Shown here: positions 1 through 9,887 of the stretch, one piece after another | Position numbering within the stretch: position 1 is the stretch's first letter | Layout of the letters: every line of letters starts with the position of its first letter | Source: Limnanthes douglasii subsp. nivea | Taxonomy: Eukaryota; Streptophyta; Magnoliopsida; Brassicales; Limnanthaceae | Assembly (NCBI GenBank): GCA_036936605.1 | Contig: JAUPFV010000002.1 | Span: 167,781,739 to 167,845,738, forward strand | Direction: 5' to 3' | Length of the DNA stretch: 64,000 nucleotides | The notes under the pieces: generated by a model | Databases searched by the model: none | What the model was told of the DNA's origin: nothing | Seen by the model: only the letters and a program-made list of their open reading frames with translations | Program-made: the position numbers and the translations under genes

Positions 1-29
1 TTTGGTGTGACAATCTGGGAGCCAACTCT

Positions 30-230
30 CTAGCCTCGTATCCTATCTTCCATGCATGAACAAATCATATCGAGATCGACATACACTTCGTTCGTGATCA
101 AGTTCTTCAAGGCTTGCTTCAAATTTGATTCGTGCCTTCTCAGGATCAACTTGCTGGTTACCTCACGAAATCTTTGACCCATCATTGTTTCTCTTTTCTT
201 CGAGACAAACTCGGTATCATTGTTTCGCAT
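30..230 (-). CDS. unrecognised small ORF, possible gene-fragment
   Basis: A 66-codon reading frame starts at ATG and ends at a stop near the window edge. The product is basic and helix-rich, with no motif I recognise (it contains KLILRRHESNLKQALKNL). The first 330 bases look less AT-rich than the DNA that follows, which is why I list it. A coding stretch also continues upstream in another frame (about 231-330), so it could be part of a broken gene or of an element leader. There is no identifiable partner, splice site or ribosomal context. Function unknown, and coding status itself is uncertain. Confidence 0.2.
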   Translation of the reverse strand: MRNNDTEFVSKKRETMMGQRFREVTSKLILRRHESNLKQALKNLITNEVYVDLDMICSCMEDRIRG

Positions 231-385
231 CTTTGTTTGCGGGGGGATGTGAAGATTATGTGAGGACGGAGTTCATCAATGGTGGTTTCGAGATTTGGGT
301 TCTCTCTGTGTTTGTGAAAGAGTAAAGTAAGAGGCTTCTAGAGTTTCAGGAAGAGCTGAAGTCTCTTAGATTAAATGGCTGTGTA

Positions 386-760
386 TAATGTGTGTGGAGT
401 ATGGATTCGGGTCTGCCCGAATAAAAGGTTTGAGCCCATGAGGTTTATGAAATCGGTCCAAGCCCAACTGTTCTATATCACACGTTAATAAATCACAGAA
501 GTCTAGTGTTACTCTTGTAAATACATTAAATAGGAAAGTGTAATTGATTGTATAGTTGGCAAAACTTCCTAACAAACTTGATTCCTTGGATACCACTAAC
601 AGCCTATAAAGGTTATCTTGTTATTGTTACATTATGAAGAATTGAAGAATTTGATTCTGATTCTTCACTCTTTCTTTCTTTCTTGTTCTAAGTCATTGAA
701 TTCTAATTCCTTAATTTGTGATATGTTATTTGCATTCATAATTGAGTAGTTGTTTAATAA
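386..760 (+). promoter_or_regulatory. LTR-like promoter stretch with TATA-like box
   Basis: About 375 bases that resemble a plant LTR: a TATA-like motif (CCTATAAAGG, about 603-612) followed by a pyrimidine-rich run (TCTTTCTTTCTTTC, about 669-682) and a T-rich tail. I found no second copy in the window, no TG/CA ends I trust and no target duplication. It could equally be the promoter of a lost gene. Confidence 0.2.
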
Positions 761-1439
761 ATGTACATGAAAAGGGGAGGGGTTGATGTCGGTTGTGTCA
801 TTTATTTGTTTGTTATGCACAGTTCAGCCGGTTACGTAGCCCATTATGCTTATTATACTATATAATTCACATATTAGGCTTTATAATCCAAATATTAGTA
901 TTGAACCTTGCGTGGTCCTAAAGACTTCGCATTTATGCCAATTCTCTTGGCTGAGCGATGTCCCTCGGTCTGAATATCCCCTTTTCTATGGATTTATAGA
1001 CTTATTTTGAAGAACCATTTTTATTTTATGGACTCGGTGAGTCAGGGCTTAGTATCGTCCGTTACGTAGCGTTGAAAACGTGGTTATTTTTAGCCCTTTT
1101 TCTTATTTATATCATTGGCCAACCCCTGCGTATTTTAGAATTGATTCATTTTTTTAGGAGAGGTTGTAGTAATTTTTTATTATTTAAACTTGTTATCGTG
1201 CATATAGTTTATTCATCCAAATTAATATTGATGAAAATGAACGAGACTTTGTCCATGAAACATTTCTTAAAGTTTTTGGCCTACAATATGCCTCGTTAAA
1301 AAACCTAAAGTGTTACCAAAAGGGAAAAGAATGCACAAACGCTTTATATGGCATGGTAATATATTTTCAAATGATTAGTGTTCCAATGATATTCAATGTA
1401 TTTCCATCTATGTCCTCTAATCCATATATATATATATCA
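761..1439. other. no gene seen; AT-rich spacer
   Basis: No conserved coding motif in either strand. The motif GTTACGTAGC occurs twice (about 831-840 and 1061-1070), which may mark a decayed gypsy LTR or leader belonging to the integrase relic to its right. A short (AT) run lies at about 1424-1438. Confidence 0.3.
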
Positions 1440-2330
1440 TGGTGTCCTTTGAAGATTACTTTGTGTGGTCCATCCCGGTTTGGGGTTAGCTTAACAACAT
1501 TCTTAGTTTGTAATTGAAAATTCTTATTATCAGTATTTTATAGTGCTTCAACCAAACCCTCTCATGTTCTTATCGATCCTCGATTAGATCTACAGATAAT
1601 TCACTATCTGATGTGTTGGTACTATAATCTCTGCTAGCGCTACACCTTTTATTTCATACACCAAAGAGAAGGGTGTTTCCCTTTGGTGTACAACTGTAGT
1701 TTTGTACGACCATATCATATCGGCTACTTTGTCCGGCTATTTGCCTTTTGAAATTTAAATATTTTATCATCCGATTAGTTACATCGAACTACCCAAACAT
1801 GTGCGTAGTAAGGAGTTGAAAAATATTGATCATACCATTTGCAAAAGGTTGGTACAATCCCTTTTTGAAATTATGGTCTGTTATTTTTCCTAAGGATACA
1901 TGGGATTCAGATTTGGAGAGGATCTGATTTTGTGGAAAGTTGCATATCTCATGGGTTCTAGTTCTTGACAAGGCCTTTTCTTTGATCCATTTCATGATAT
2001 AATCTACCGCCATTATAAGTCGATATCTTTTACCTGTGGCTATATAAAGAGGTCTGATCAGGTATATACCTCATTTGTCGACCAGGCATGGTGTCGGGAT
2101 GACACTCATTGGCTCACTTGATATGTGACCCTTGTTGGAAAACGGCTGGCATGGGTAATATCATTCACGAGGGCCTCTAGATGGCTGCTAGTATAGGCTA
2201 GTGAGCGCTGCTAAGAGGAAGCAAATGATTAAACTTCGATGCCCGTAATGGTCCCCAACTTCTCCTTCTTGTATTATCAAGGAGTGTGTATTTATCCGCG
2301 CAAACTTGGAAAGACTTTTTCTTTACTTTA
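1440..2330 (-). pseudogene. Ty3/gypsy integrase relic
   Basis: Reading leftwards on the minus strand, several frames together give a Ty3/gypsy integrase. The region before the core has RPLYIATGKRYRLIMAVDY (compare the family pattern GPF...G..KFLLVAVDYF). The core follows with VDYIMKWIKEKALS and a remnant of the HPQANG motif (QPFANGMINIF). Further on are SYKTTVVHQRETPFSLVY, matching YRTTPR..TGETPFSLVYG, and PNRDGPHKVIFKGHH, the remnant of the C-terminal WEGPY module. Integrase inserts element cDNA into the chromosome. Stops and frameshifts interrupt it and no RT, gag or LTR is attached, so it is a dead fragment. The family assignment is firm; lineage is not resolved. Confidence 0.75.
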
Positions 2331-2671
2331 TCACTAGGAAGGATTTGTAAAACACTTAACAATGTATTTGACTATTGTCATTATTAAACTAATAGATTAT
2401 ATTCGTATTATAAGAATGAATGTATAAATATCATGTTATTTTGACATCTATGAAAAATTGAAACTGTATTAACAATTTAAACATAATTTATATAATTGAG
2501 GGTTATTTGTGAAAACAAAACAAAACTTAAAATTAAAAGCATCATAATGTGTTGTAACTTAATAAAAAAAATCATTCAAATTATGTTTTCAATTCGGGTT
2601 CGAATTGTTTATTTTATCATTAAAAAGAAAGATTATGTTCCCAGAGAAAAAATAAAGTTCAAATAAAGAAA
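2331..2671. other. no gene seen; AT-rich spacer
   Basis: About 340 AT-rich bases between the gypsy integrase relic and the outer copia LTR. I see no coding motif, no inverted repeat and no clear target duplication for the LTR that starts at about 2672. Confidence 0.4.
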
Positions 2672-3487
2672 CTTCTAGGAAAACTATCAATATTCGAACA
2701 AGATCTGACACAATCCTAACAAGACTCGGTACGCCGAATCCATGCCATGCACTTGAAGCAGTGAACAATAGTTGTGGAACACCTAGTTGAGAGGTTGTAG
2801 GAGGTAATACCAGCTTAATCTCTTACCTTGTTTCAATAACAAGTTTACAAAAAAATAATAAATAAATAAATCGCACAACAACATAATTAACGTAGTCTAG
2901 ATTGTGAAGAAATCATACATCCATAGAAAATAAACATTGCTTTTATAAATAAGTAGGTTATAGAAAGACTCTCAAACACAAAAGACTCAATCACTTATCA
3001 TTCACAGAACACTCTTTTCAGTGTTTATCACTCACATCACTTATCTCTCAAAAGATCTAGAGCTAGTTTCTCTCTTTAAAGAAATATGCATCTTACGTCT
3101 CGTCTCGCCACAAATTGCAAAACAATATATTCTTCTATTTATAGACCATCTATTATATACCTTAAACCATTAATTAAGTAATCATATTAATATAGAAGAC
3201 TCAATTATTATGAAATCTAATTAATATAGAAGACCAAATTAATATTATATATAATTAATATAGAAATTTAATTCATATAGAGTATCTAACTAATATAGAA
3301 TATATAAATAATACAAAAATATAATTAATATATAATATCTAATTATTATAGAATGTCTGATTAATATAGAAGATGTAATTAAAATATGATATTTAATTAA
3401 TATATGCTATTTAATTAATATAGGATATTTAATTCATATAGAGAGTAATTTAAAAATGAGATTATGCTTCGAGTTACCAAACCCACA
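2672..3487 (-). repeat. 3' LTR of the outer copia element
   Basis: Aligns by eye along most of its length with 8989-9887 and, inverted, with 9888-10679. Shared landmarks in plus-strand order are AACAAGATCTGAC, ACACCTA, the GTAGGAGGTAATA block, AAGTAGGTTA.AGAAAGACTCTCAAAC, CGTCTCGTCTCGCCACAAAT and CTATTTATA, then the AT-rich minisatellite. The reverse complement of CTATTTATAGA at about 3138 is a TATA box (TATAAATAG) for minus-strand transcription, so the minisatellite lies in U3. The left end has lost its canonical TG. Confidence 0.7.
3165..3450. repeat. AT-rich minisatellite inside LTR U3
   Basis: Imperfect tandem units of about 16-20 bases built around TAATTAATATAGAA(T)ATCT, interrupted by small indels. 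The same array type occurs at 9475-9850 and, inverted, at about 9905-10210, always on the U3 side of the TATA box. Confidence 0.75.
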
Positions 3488-3499
3488 CTTAAGAATTCT

Positions 3500-3677
3500 T
3501 GTAGAAGTATAAAATAGATTTTATTATTGGTATATCAATTATTTACAAACTAAACCCTTATATATAGGTTGTGAATATATCCTAATAATATTCTAGCCTA
3601 CCATAATAATGTATACAATAAATTATCATTGACTAAATAAACTATGTAGTCAATATCTTTTATTATTTCCATTAACA
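3500..3677 (-). repeat. 3' LTR of nested copia (178 bp)
   Basis: Begins TGTAGAAGTATAAAATAG and ends TTATTTCCATTAACA in plus reading, matching 7352-7548 with scattered substitutions and indels. The TATATAGG-type motif near the middle (about 3560) is the likely minus-strand TATA element. Confidence 0.92.
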
Positions 3678-3690
3678 CCTCCCCCCTTAA
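3678..3690 (-). other. polypurine tract of nested copia
   Basis: On the minus strand the bases just before the 3' LTR read AAGGGGGGAGG, a purine run in the position from which plus-strand DNA synthesis starts during retrotransposon replication. Confidence 0.85.
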
Positions 3691-3893
3691 GCTTGTGCGA
3701 AAGTACTTGAAACTGTCGTGGTTTGAAGTCTTTGGAACTTGTAAAGAAGTACTTGAAGTTCAAGCTTGATCGAAAGGCTGAAACGAAATCACACTCCCCC
3801 TCAAGTTGGAGCATGTATATTAATCATGCCTAGTTTGTTGCAAATATAATTAATACGTGATCCATTGAGGGCTGTTGTGAATATAACTCCTAG

Positions 3894-4211
3894 TTATTCT
3901 TCTATTGTGACATATTTTGTATGAATGATATTTTGTTGAATCTTTTCGCGGATAAAATGGCAATCAATTTCAATATGTTTCGTTGTTTCACAAAAGACAG
4001 GATTAGATGCAATGTGCAACGCCGCTTGACACTCACACCATAACTTTGCAGGCATGGTATTTTTTATGCCAATATCATTCAACAATTGGGAAATCCAAAT
4101 TATCTCACAAGTAGATTGAGTCATGGCTCTATATTTCACTTTAGCACTCGATCTTGATATAATATATTGTTTTTTACTCTTCCAAGATACTAAGTTACCC
4201 CCTACAAACAC
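3894..4211 (-). pseudogene. copia RNase H remnant
   Basis: One open stretch of about 105 codons gives the copia RNase H signature. It starts with LVSWKSKKQYIISRSSAKVK (family: SWKSKKQ..VSRSSAEAEYRAM), followed by an acidic-site region with E changed to K, then LWCECQAALHIASNPVFCE (family: L.CDN.AAL.IA.NPVFHERTKHIE) and TKHIEIDCHFIRE. RNase H degrades the RNA strand during reverse transcription. Catalytic residues D and E are partly replaced (CE for CDN, AKVK for AEAE), so this copy should be inactive. It continues the RT reading frame region to its right. Confidence 0.9.
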
Positions 4212-4226
4212 AAGGTAACGAATGGT

Positions 4227-5420
4227 TTATCTTCTATCAGCTTTAAATCCAACCCAATATGCATCTACAAAACACTCTATATTAGTATGACCATAACTGC
4301 CATACCACAATCCGAGTCCAAGAGTTGATTTGAGATAACACAAAATATGTTCTAGTGCAGCCCAATGATTAAACGTTGCTGATGACATGAATTGACTCAC
4401 AATACTAACTGGATACGCAATGTCTGGTCGAGTTACTGTAAGATAATTAAGTTTTTCTACCAATCAACGATATTTTTCTGAATCACCATTGGTTTAAGTA
4501 AATAAATTCCTTCTTGCTTGTTTCCATCAATAAATCCAAAACATATTTTCTCAGAAGAATACATTTCTTGTTCTTGTTATTTCTATTCCTAAAAAATAAC
4601 TTCAATGGTCCCAAATATATTGTTTGAAATTTTTAATGTAGAAATGTTTTAAGTAAACAAATTCCTTCACTGTCACTACCAGTAATGATGATGTCATCAA
4701 CATACACAACCACAAGTATAATTGCATTTTTAGAACTTTTATAAAATAGATAATGATCACAACTACTATTCTTTATCCCAAATTCATTGAGTGCCTCACT
4801 AAACTTGCCAAACCAAGCACATGTACTTTGTTTCAAACCATATAAGGATTTGTACAAAACGACATACCTTTCCTCTCCCCCCATAAGCAACAAACCCAGT
4901 TGGTTGATCATATACACTTCTTCTTGGAGATTTCCATGTCAGAATGCATTTTTATGTCTAACTCATGCAATGGCCAATCATTTGAAACTGCTAAAGTAAT
5001 AAATAAACGAATAGAGGTAAAATTTGCTACCATAGAAAATGTCTCAGAGTAGTCAACACCATAAATTTGAGCATATCATTTTGCTACAAGTCTTGCTTTA
5101 AGCCGAGCTATTGTCTCATCTGGATTCACTTTGACATTAAATACACATCTACAACCAATAGTTTGCTTTCCAACAGGTAAATTAACCAACTTCCAAATAC
5201 CAGTATATTTTAATGTTTTTATCTCTTCAAACATTGCAGCTTTCCAACCAGAACGATATAAAGCTTCACGAATAGTTTTCATAATAGACATAGAATCAAG
5301 AGTTAGCTTTCGTAGAAGATGAAAAATGATCATATTTTGCAGAAGAGGAAATTGGATAAGTACTTTGTCTTTTAACTTTTTGATGAGTAATAGGAAGGTC
5401 AATATCGGACTCACTATCGT
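4227..5420 (-). pseudogene. copia reverse transcriptase remnant
   Basis: Three frame-shifted blocks read right to left. About 5320-5080: EALYRSGWKAAMFEEIKTL, GIWKLVNLP and IGCRCVFNVKVNPDETIARL..RLVAK, the N-terminal fingers. About 4917-4633: YVVLYKSLYGLKQSTCAWF, then VVVYVDDIIITGSD with the catalytic YVDD intact. About 4463-4227: VEKLNYLTVTRPDIAYPVS, SQFMSSA and ALEHILCYLKSTLGLGLWY, the C-terminal connection to RNase H. The central part around 4920-5070, where the first catalytic aspartate lies, is broken by stops. Reverse transcription in cytoplasmic particles is the family role; this copy cannot make a full protein. Confidence 0.92.
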
Positions 5421-5659
5421 TTGTAACGAGATCTGAAGACAAAAGAATCGGCAATGGGAATCTAGATAAGGTTTCGGACGTCGGGAATAGACATATGTAA
5501 TGGGAGGTCAAGAAAGTGGAGGAAGTGCAACATATTGCGTAACATAATCAGTTTTAGTAAGGGTAAAGGACTGAACTACGGAATAAATGAGGAGGTTATC
5601 GTCCTCTTTATCTGTGTGAAGGTTCATGCTCGGCCTAATTGGAAAAAATGAAACATGCT

Positions 5660-6480
5660 CTAATAATGTAACATCTCTAGACATGACATACGGTTAAATG
5701 AGGGAGAAAAAAATTTGTGCCCTTTATAAACTCTAGAATATCCAAGAAAAATACATGTTAAAGATTTGGAATCTAATTTTGTACGATTAGGACTAACATC
5801 CCTAACGAAACAAGTACAACCAAATATGCGGGGTTCAATATGAAATAAAGGTTTTGAAAGAAAAAGCACAAAATATGGAATCTTATTCTGAAGAATAGAA
5901 GAGGACATTCGATTTATTAAATAACAAGGACTGGAAACATCATTTGTCCAAAATGTTTTTGGCACTTTCATTTGAAAAAGAAGTGCACGAGCAACTTCTC
6001 AAAGATGTCTATTTTTTCTTTCAACGATACCATTTTGAGATGGTGTGTCTATGCAAGAGGTTTTATGAAAAATTCCATGTTCTTCCATAAACTATTGAAA
6101 TGCAGTTGAACAATATTCTTTACCATTATCACTTCTTAAAATATGAACCGGACAATTAAACTGAGTATTAATTTATGCATAAAATCTGCAAATTGTAAAA
6201 TAATTATGAATGATTTTTCATGAAATAAATCTATGTACCTCGAGAATGATCATCGACAAAACTAACAAAATACTTAAAACCTGCTTTAGATATAACTCGA
6301 CAAGGACCCCAAACATCTGAATAGACTAATTCAAAATGAGATTCAACCCGTTTATTAACATAAGGATATGACGGAAGACGATGATGTTTAACAAATTGAC
6401 ACGACTCACAATCTAATGAGATTAAATGTTTAAATTGGGGATATAGTTGTTTAAGAGAGGCTAAAGATGGATGACTCATA
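5660..6480 (-). pseudogene. copia integrase remnant
   Basis: Starts with the GAG-pre-integrase/zinc-binding region (HPSLASLKQLYPQF, then CESCQFVKHHRLPS). The core follows: FELVYSDVWGPCRV, with the first catalytic aspartate in the SDVWGP context, and FKYFVSFVDDHSR. The middle (about 5975-6230) is broken by stops but keeps the remnant of a PQQNG/ERK-type motif on the minus strand. The third block (about 5971-5660) has YLINRMSSSILQNKIPY, RIFGCTCFVRD and CIFLGYSRVYKGHKF, the copia integrase C-terminal pattern. Integrase inserts the cDNA into nuclear DNA. Interrupted and non-functional. Confidence 0.92.
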
Positions 6481-6485
6481 TGACA

Positions 6486-7244
6486 CTAGACTTCAAATGA
6501 AGATTGGACACTATAACATTCAATTGAATTTTTAATATGTTTATTAAGATAGTAGAGACCCCCAGACTTATACCCTTTAGCAATGATTCTTTTTGTCGTA
6601 AGATCCTGAAACAAACAATAATCAGAATAAAATGTGACAAAACAATTTAAATCTTTAGTGATTTTGCTCATAAAGATTAAGTTAAATTAAAATTGAGGAA
6701 GATTTAAAATCGAAGTCAAAGAGATATTTTCGTTTAAATGAACAATTCTAAAGCCTAAAACAGTAGATGGTGACCCATCTGCCAATGTCACATTTGAATG
6801 GTGTGCGTTTATAAAATTTGAAAAAGGTTTTGGATTACTCGTCATATGCTATGTGGAAGCAGTATCAATGAACCAATATGATAACGAAGAAATAAAACGT
6901 TTTGAATTACCTGATTCGGAAGCTGCACTATTTGAAGGATTAAAAAACTTTAGTGATTCCTGGTACTTGGAAAACTTAGCATATTCTTCCGCTGAAAGAA
7001 CAACCGGTGCTCTGAAAGCTTTTTTAATAAACTGTTGTGGTCGTTGTGTTTGTTGTGGTTGTTTTGTTTTTTGTGATTATTGTGTTTGTTATGGTTGTTG
7101 TGGATAGTTCCAATTTGTGTGACCGAATTCATGACAATAAGAACACTTTATATGGCTGGGATTGCGAAAACCACATTTTCCATAACTATTGAAAATATCC
7201 CGATTATTGTAGTAAAGACTCTGACCAGATCTATTTCCTTCCAT
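6486..7244 (-). pseudogene. copia gag C-terminus and protease remnant
   Basis: The first usable ATG is at 7244, only about 95 bases from the primer-binding site. By about residue 33 the frame reaches a CCHC zinc knuckle (CSYCHEFGHTNWNY, last C changed to Y). The whole capsid part of gag, normally a few hundred residues, is therefore missing. A Gln/Asn/His-rich repetitive linker with a stop follows, then the protease motif WFIDTAST and HMT (family W.IDSGAS.HMT; G lost, one stop), then VTLADGSPS and the start of the pre-integrase region (GGLYYLNKHI). Position and order fit a copia polyprotein. The gag truncation suggests an internal deletion after or before insertion. Confidence 0.88.
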
Positions 7245-7337
7245 CAGATAAAATTAAGAACTTATATGGAATAAAATTGTTTTGATTACAGAGTAATCAA
7301 ATCTTATAAAAAAATTGAACTCATTGTAAAACCCAAA

Positions 7338-7351
7338 AATCTCTGATATCA
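7338..7351 (-). other. primer-binding site, tRNA-iMet type
   Basis: Immediately inside the 5' LTR the minus strand reads TGATATCAGAGAT, close to the plant copia primer-binding consensus TGGTATCAGAGC complementary to initiator tRNA-Met. It fixes the orientation of the element. Confidence 0.88.
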
Positions 7352-7548
7352 TGTAGAAGTGTAAAATAAATATTATTATTGGCATATCAATTATGTACAA
7401 ACTAAAGCCCTATATATAGGAATATATCCTAATAATATTCTAGTCTAGTATAATAATATCTATTCTACCATAAGAATGTATAGAATAAATTATCACTATT
7501 CACTACAATAAACTATGTAGTCAATATCTTTTATTATTTCCATTAACA
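7352..7548 (-). repeat. 5' LTR of nested copia (197 bp)
   Basis: TG...CA ends and shared sequence with 3500-3677, plus a roughly 20-base extra segment (TCTATTCTACCATAAGAATG region). CTATATATAGG at about 7412-7422 is palindromic and can serve as the minus-strand TATA box. Confidence 0.92.
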
Positions 7549-7618
7549 ATTCTCAACATAGACTAAACTATGTAGTCAATATCTTTTATTATTTCCATTA
7601 ACAATTCTCAACATAGAC
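7509..7618. repeat. 55-bp perfect tandem duplication across LTR end, TSD and flank
   Basis: Units 7509-7563 and 7564-7618 read the same apart from the edges. Each contains the last 40 bases of the nested copia LTR, the ATTCT target duplication and about 10 bases of outer-element flank. The duplication therefore happened after the insertion. Confidence 0.9.
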
Positions 7619-7903
7619 TTATAATAACTTCAATATTCGTTACCCCGATGCTTCAACTACTCATTGGAGACATACTGTCCACCTGCACACCTGAAGTGAT
7701 AAATTCCAATGCAGTCTGTGAATTCTATTGAGGTAATACTTCTTAATAGATCAGTCACCCTACCTCATACATCCAAGAAAGAGGTAGTAATATCCATCTA
7801 ACCTTTGCCAAGATCATACCAATAAACAATTGACAATTTCTCTACTGAACAACTGAAGCCTTTGACCCATGAAACTTCGGGCTAAAACCCAAAACCATCA
7901 ATG
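7619..7903 (-). pseudogene. outer copia internal DNA, 3' part, poorly resolved
   Basis: The flanking pieces (3488-3494 and 7549-7618, joined by removing the nested copia) resemble the TTGAGAATT...TAAG|TGTGGG junction common at copia 3' ends. To the right, short frames on the minus strand give no confident domain. It lies where the RT/RNase H end of the outer element should be, but only scraps remain. Confidence 0.35.
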
Positions 7904-8200
7904 GTTGAATTTCAAGAAAAAACAGAACAGGTCCCCTATGTTTACCAGTTGTATCACGTTAGTACTCATCCTTTATCTTTATAATAAATAGGTCCTCTTC
8001 GTTTAAAAAAACAATAAACAGGTCTTTCTTGTAATAAACAGGTGCCTCATATTTTGAATAAACAAGTCTCTCACGTTTTCAAAAAAGGATCAATTTATTG
8101 TGTTTTTGAAAACGTAGAGGACCTGTTTATTACAGAAGTAAAGGAAGGGGACTGGCGTGATGCAATTGACAAACATGGAGGACCTGCCCGTTGAACTTCA
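7904..8200. mobile_element. foldback MITE, probably Mutator-like, 11-bp imperfect TSD
   Basis: Element about 7915-8189 (275 bp). The left arm (GGTCCCCTATGTTTACCAG, TTGTATCACGTTAGTACTC, AATAAATAGGTCCTC) matches the reverse complement of the right arm (GGTCCTCCATGTTTGTCAA, TTGCATCACGCCAGTCCCC, AATAAACAGGTCCTC). The flanks are GTTGAATTTCA (7904-7914) and GTTGAACTTCA (8190-8200), an 11-base duplication with one mismatch. The motif AATAAACAGGTC repeats several times in the left half. Long terminal inverted repeats with a 9-11 bp TSD are typical of Mutator-derived non-autonomous elements. It has no coding capacity and is inserted in the outer copia. Confidence 0.75.
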
Positions 8201-8269
8201 TTTACAAAGTCCAAACTCAAACAGAGTTTGAAAATATCTTATGTAGAGGCATCTAAATCTCCACCCTTA

Positions 8270-8876
8270 TGGTCAAACTTCATCTCAACTCCAGCTTCAT
8301 CTCCATCTTTAACATCTATTACATCTCTATGAGGATCAAAACTTAAGGGGCTACTGTTGATAATGATAACTATCTAAAATAACTGCTTCCCTCAACCGTT
8401 TGTTTTATACAGTTGTTAGAATCATAACCCCTACTCTAAGTAAGCTACAGATATCTTCTCAATTATTCCATGCTTTGATATACTCTTTAAGATATTACAT
8501 CTATGCGTACCAAATTTAGAACAATTGCTAGAGAACGGTCGGTTCACTAATAACATGCCATTGTCAGTCCTAAACATCTTCAGGTACTTCCTGGATTGAA
8601 TCTCCGCTTACTTTGACAAGTTTTCAACTTCCTCTAGCTGAATACAAACAGATCCATTCCCCACACTAGACGCCTCTTCTACTACGAAACCATCTAGGAC
8701 TAAAATACCATCAGTCTAATCAACCTCGATAACAACATGTGAGTCTCGCAAGACAAATAGTCTTCCTCTCGACCCTTATACTCATACCCTTCATCATCTA
8801 ACATGCCTATAGATAGAAGGTTACATTTCCAGTCCAGTATATAACTTGAATCTAATACTTCCCTCGAGGAATCCAT
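8270..8876 (-). pseudogene. outer copia GAG-pre-integrase and integrase remnant
   Basis: From ATG at 8876 the minus strand gives MDSSREVLDSSYILDW, then NLLSIGMLDDEGYEYKGRE, the GAG-pre-integrase pattern (L..NLLS.G.LDD.GY). After a stop near 8705, about 8600-8440 reads KMFRTDNGMLLVNRPFSS followed by KSISKHGIIEKISVAYLE. This corresponds to the integrase core around the second catalytic aspartate (RTDNG) and the PQQNG.AER region, where the catalytic Glu region is altered. Gag and protease are missing between the leader and this block, so a large deletion joined the gag start to the pre-integrase region. The start MDS(S/L)REVLDSSY is shared with the inverted copy at about 10789. Confidence 0.72.
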
Positions 8877-8988
8877 GATTATGAATGCTCTTGAGTTTAT
8901 ACCAAATTTATCGATCTTCTTCTTTCTACTTTTTTTTCTTCACCAATAAAAAATATTTATATCAGATCTCCACCCTCAATATACCACT

Positions 8989-9887
8989 TGTTTGGGAAAC
9001 CATTCATATCCTAACAAAATCTGACCCAACCCTAACAAGACTCACTATACCGAATACCAGCCACTCAACCAAGTAGTGTCCAAAAGTTGGCGAACACCTA
9101 CTGAGTGGCTGTAGGAGGTAATAGAAACTTTGGTTCTTATCTTATTTCAAGAAAAAAGTTACAAGAAAGAACTGAAAATAAATCAATCGCAGAATAAGAG
9201 ATTTCACGAGGTTGAGATGGTGAAAACATCCTACATCCACGGACAACAAAAACTCATTTTCTAAATAAGTAGGTTACAGAAAGACTCTCAAACGCAAAGG
9301 ATTCAATCACCCGTGATTCATGAAACCGTCTCTTTAATGTTTATCTCTCACCTTCCTTATCATTCAAAACACCTAGATCTAGTTTTTCTCTCTAAAAAAA
9401 TATGTAGCTCACATCTCGTCTCGCCACAAATTACAAAGATATATATTTTTCTATTTATAAACAAATCATTAATCTTAATCCATTAATTAAAGGATCTAAT
9501 TAATATTGATGACTCAATTAATATGAAATCTAACTTATATGGAAGATCAAATTACTATAAAATTTAATTAATATAGAAATCTAATTAATATAAAATATCT
9601 AATTAATATATAATATTTAAATAAGATAAAAATCTAATTAATATAGAATATACAATTAATATAGAATATCTAATTAATATACGAGAGGAAATTAATTTTA
9701 ATTTTAATTAATATACAAATCTAATTAATATAGAATATCTAGATAATAAAGAAATCTAATTAATATAGAATATTCAATTAATCTAAGAAATATGAATAAT
9801 ATTGAAAATCTAATAGAAATATAAATCTAATTAATACAACGTACTAATTTTAAAAAAATATGCTTAGAATTACTTTTAGTCTCCACA
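8989..9887 (-). repeat. 5' LTR of the outer copia (899 bp)
   Basis: In plus reading it begins TGTTTGGGAAACC and ends GTCTCCACA. On the minus strand the bases just beyond it read AGTGGTATATTGAG, a degenerate AGTGGTATCAGAG primer-binding site. TATA is the reverse complement of CTATTTATAAA near 9449. U3 (about 9460-9887) is mostly the AT minisatellite. Confidence 0.75.
9475..9850. repeat. AT-rich minisatellite in U3 of the 5' LTR
   Basis: Some twenty imperfect units of TCTAATTAATATAGAATA with variable spacing. Longer than the 3' LTR array (about 375 against 285 bases), which accounts for most of the LTR length difference. Confidence 0.78.

Larger units (their letters stand above)
3495..7553 (-). 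mobile_element. full-length but decayed Ty1/copia element with TSD ATTCT
   Basis: The element runs 3500-7548 on the minus strand. Both LTRs start TGTAGAAG and end TTAACA in plus-strand reading. The 5-bp target duplication ATTCT is at 3495-3499 and 7549-7553. A tRNA-Met-type primer-binding site and a GGGGGGAGG polypurine tract lie next to the LTRs. Between them, in order, are a zinc knuckle, protease, integrase, RT and RNase H, the normal copia order. Nonsense codons, frameshifts and a nearly absent gag capsid region make it defective. It is nested in the outer copia element beside that element's 3' LTR. Confidence 0.93.
2672..9887 (-). mobile_element. outer Ty1/copia element, minus orientation, with two nested insertions
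   Basis: Two related 0.8-0.9 kb segments in the same orientation (2672-3487 and 8989-9887) flank copia coding remnants, and I read them as the 3' and 5' LTRs of one minus-strand element. A second copia (3500-7548) and a foldback MITE (7915-8189) lie inside it. Removing them leaves only about 1.4 kb of internal DNA: primer-binding region, leader, a GAG-pre-integrase fragment and an integrase fragment. RT and RNase H are mostly gone. The bases next to the outer ends do not form a target duplication (AGAAA against TGATA), so the ends have been rearranged or I have misplaced one by a few bases. Confidence 0.65.

Noticed and set aside
3165..3450. CRISPR-like spaced repeats
   Set aside because: Units are imperfect, AT-only, without constant-length spacers, and inside a plant LTR.
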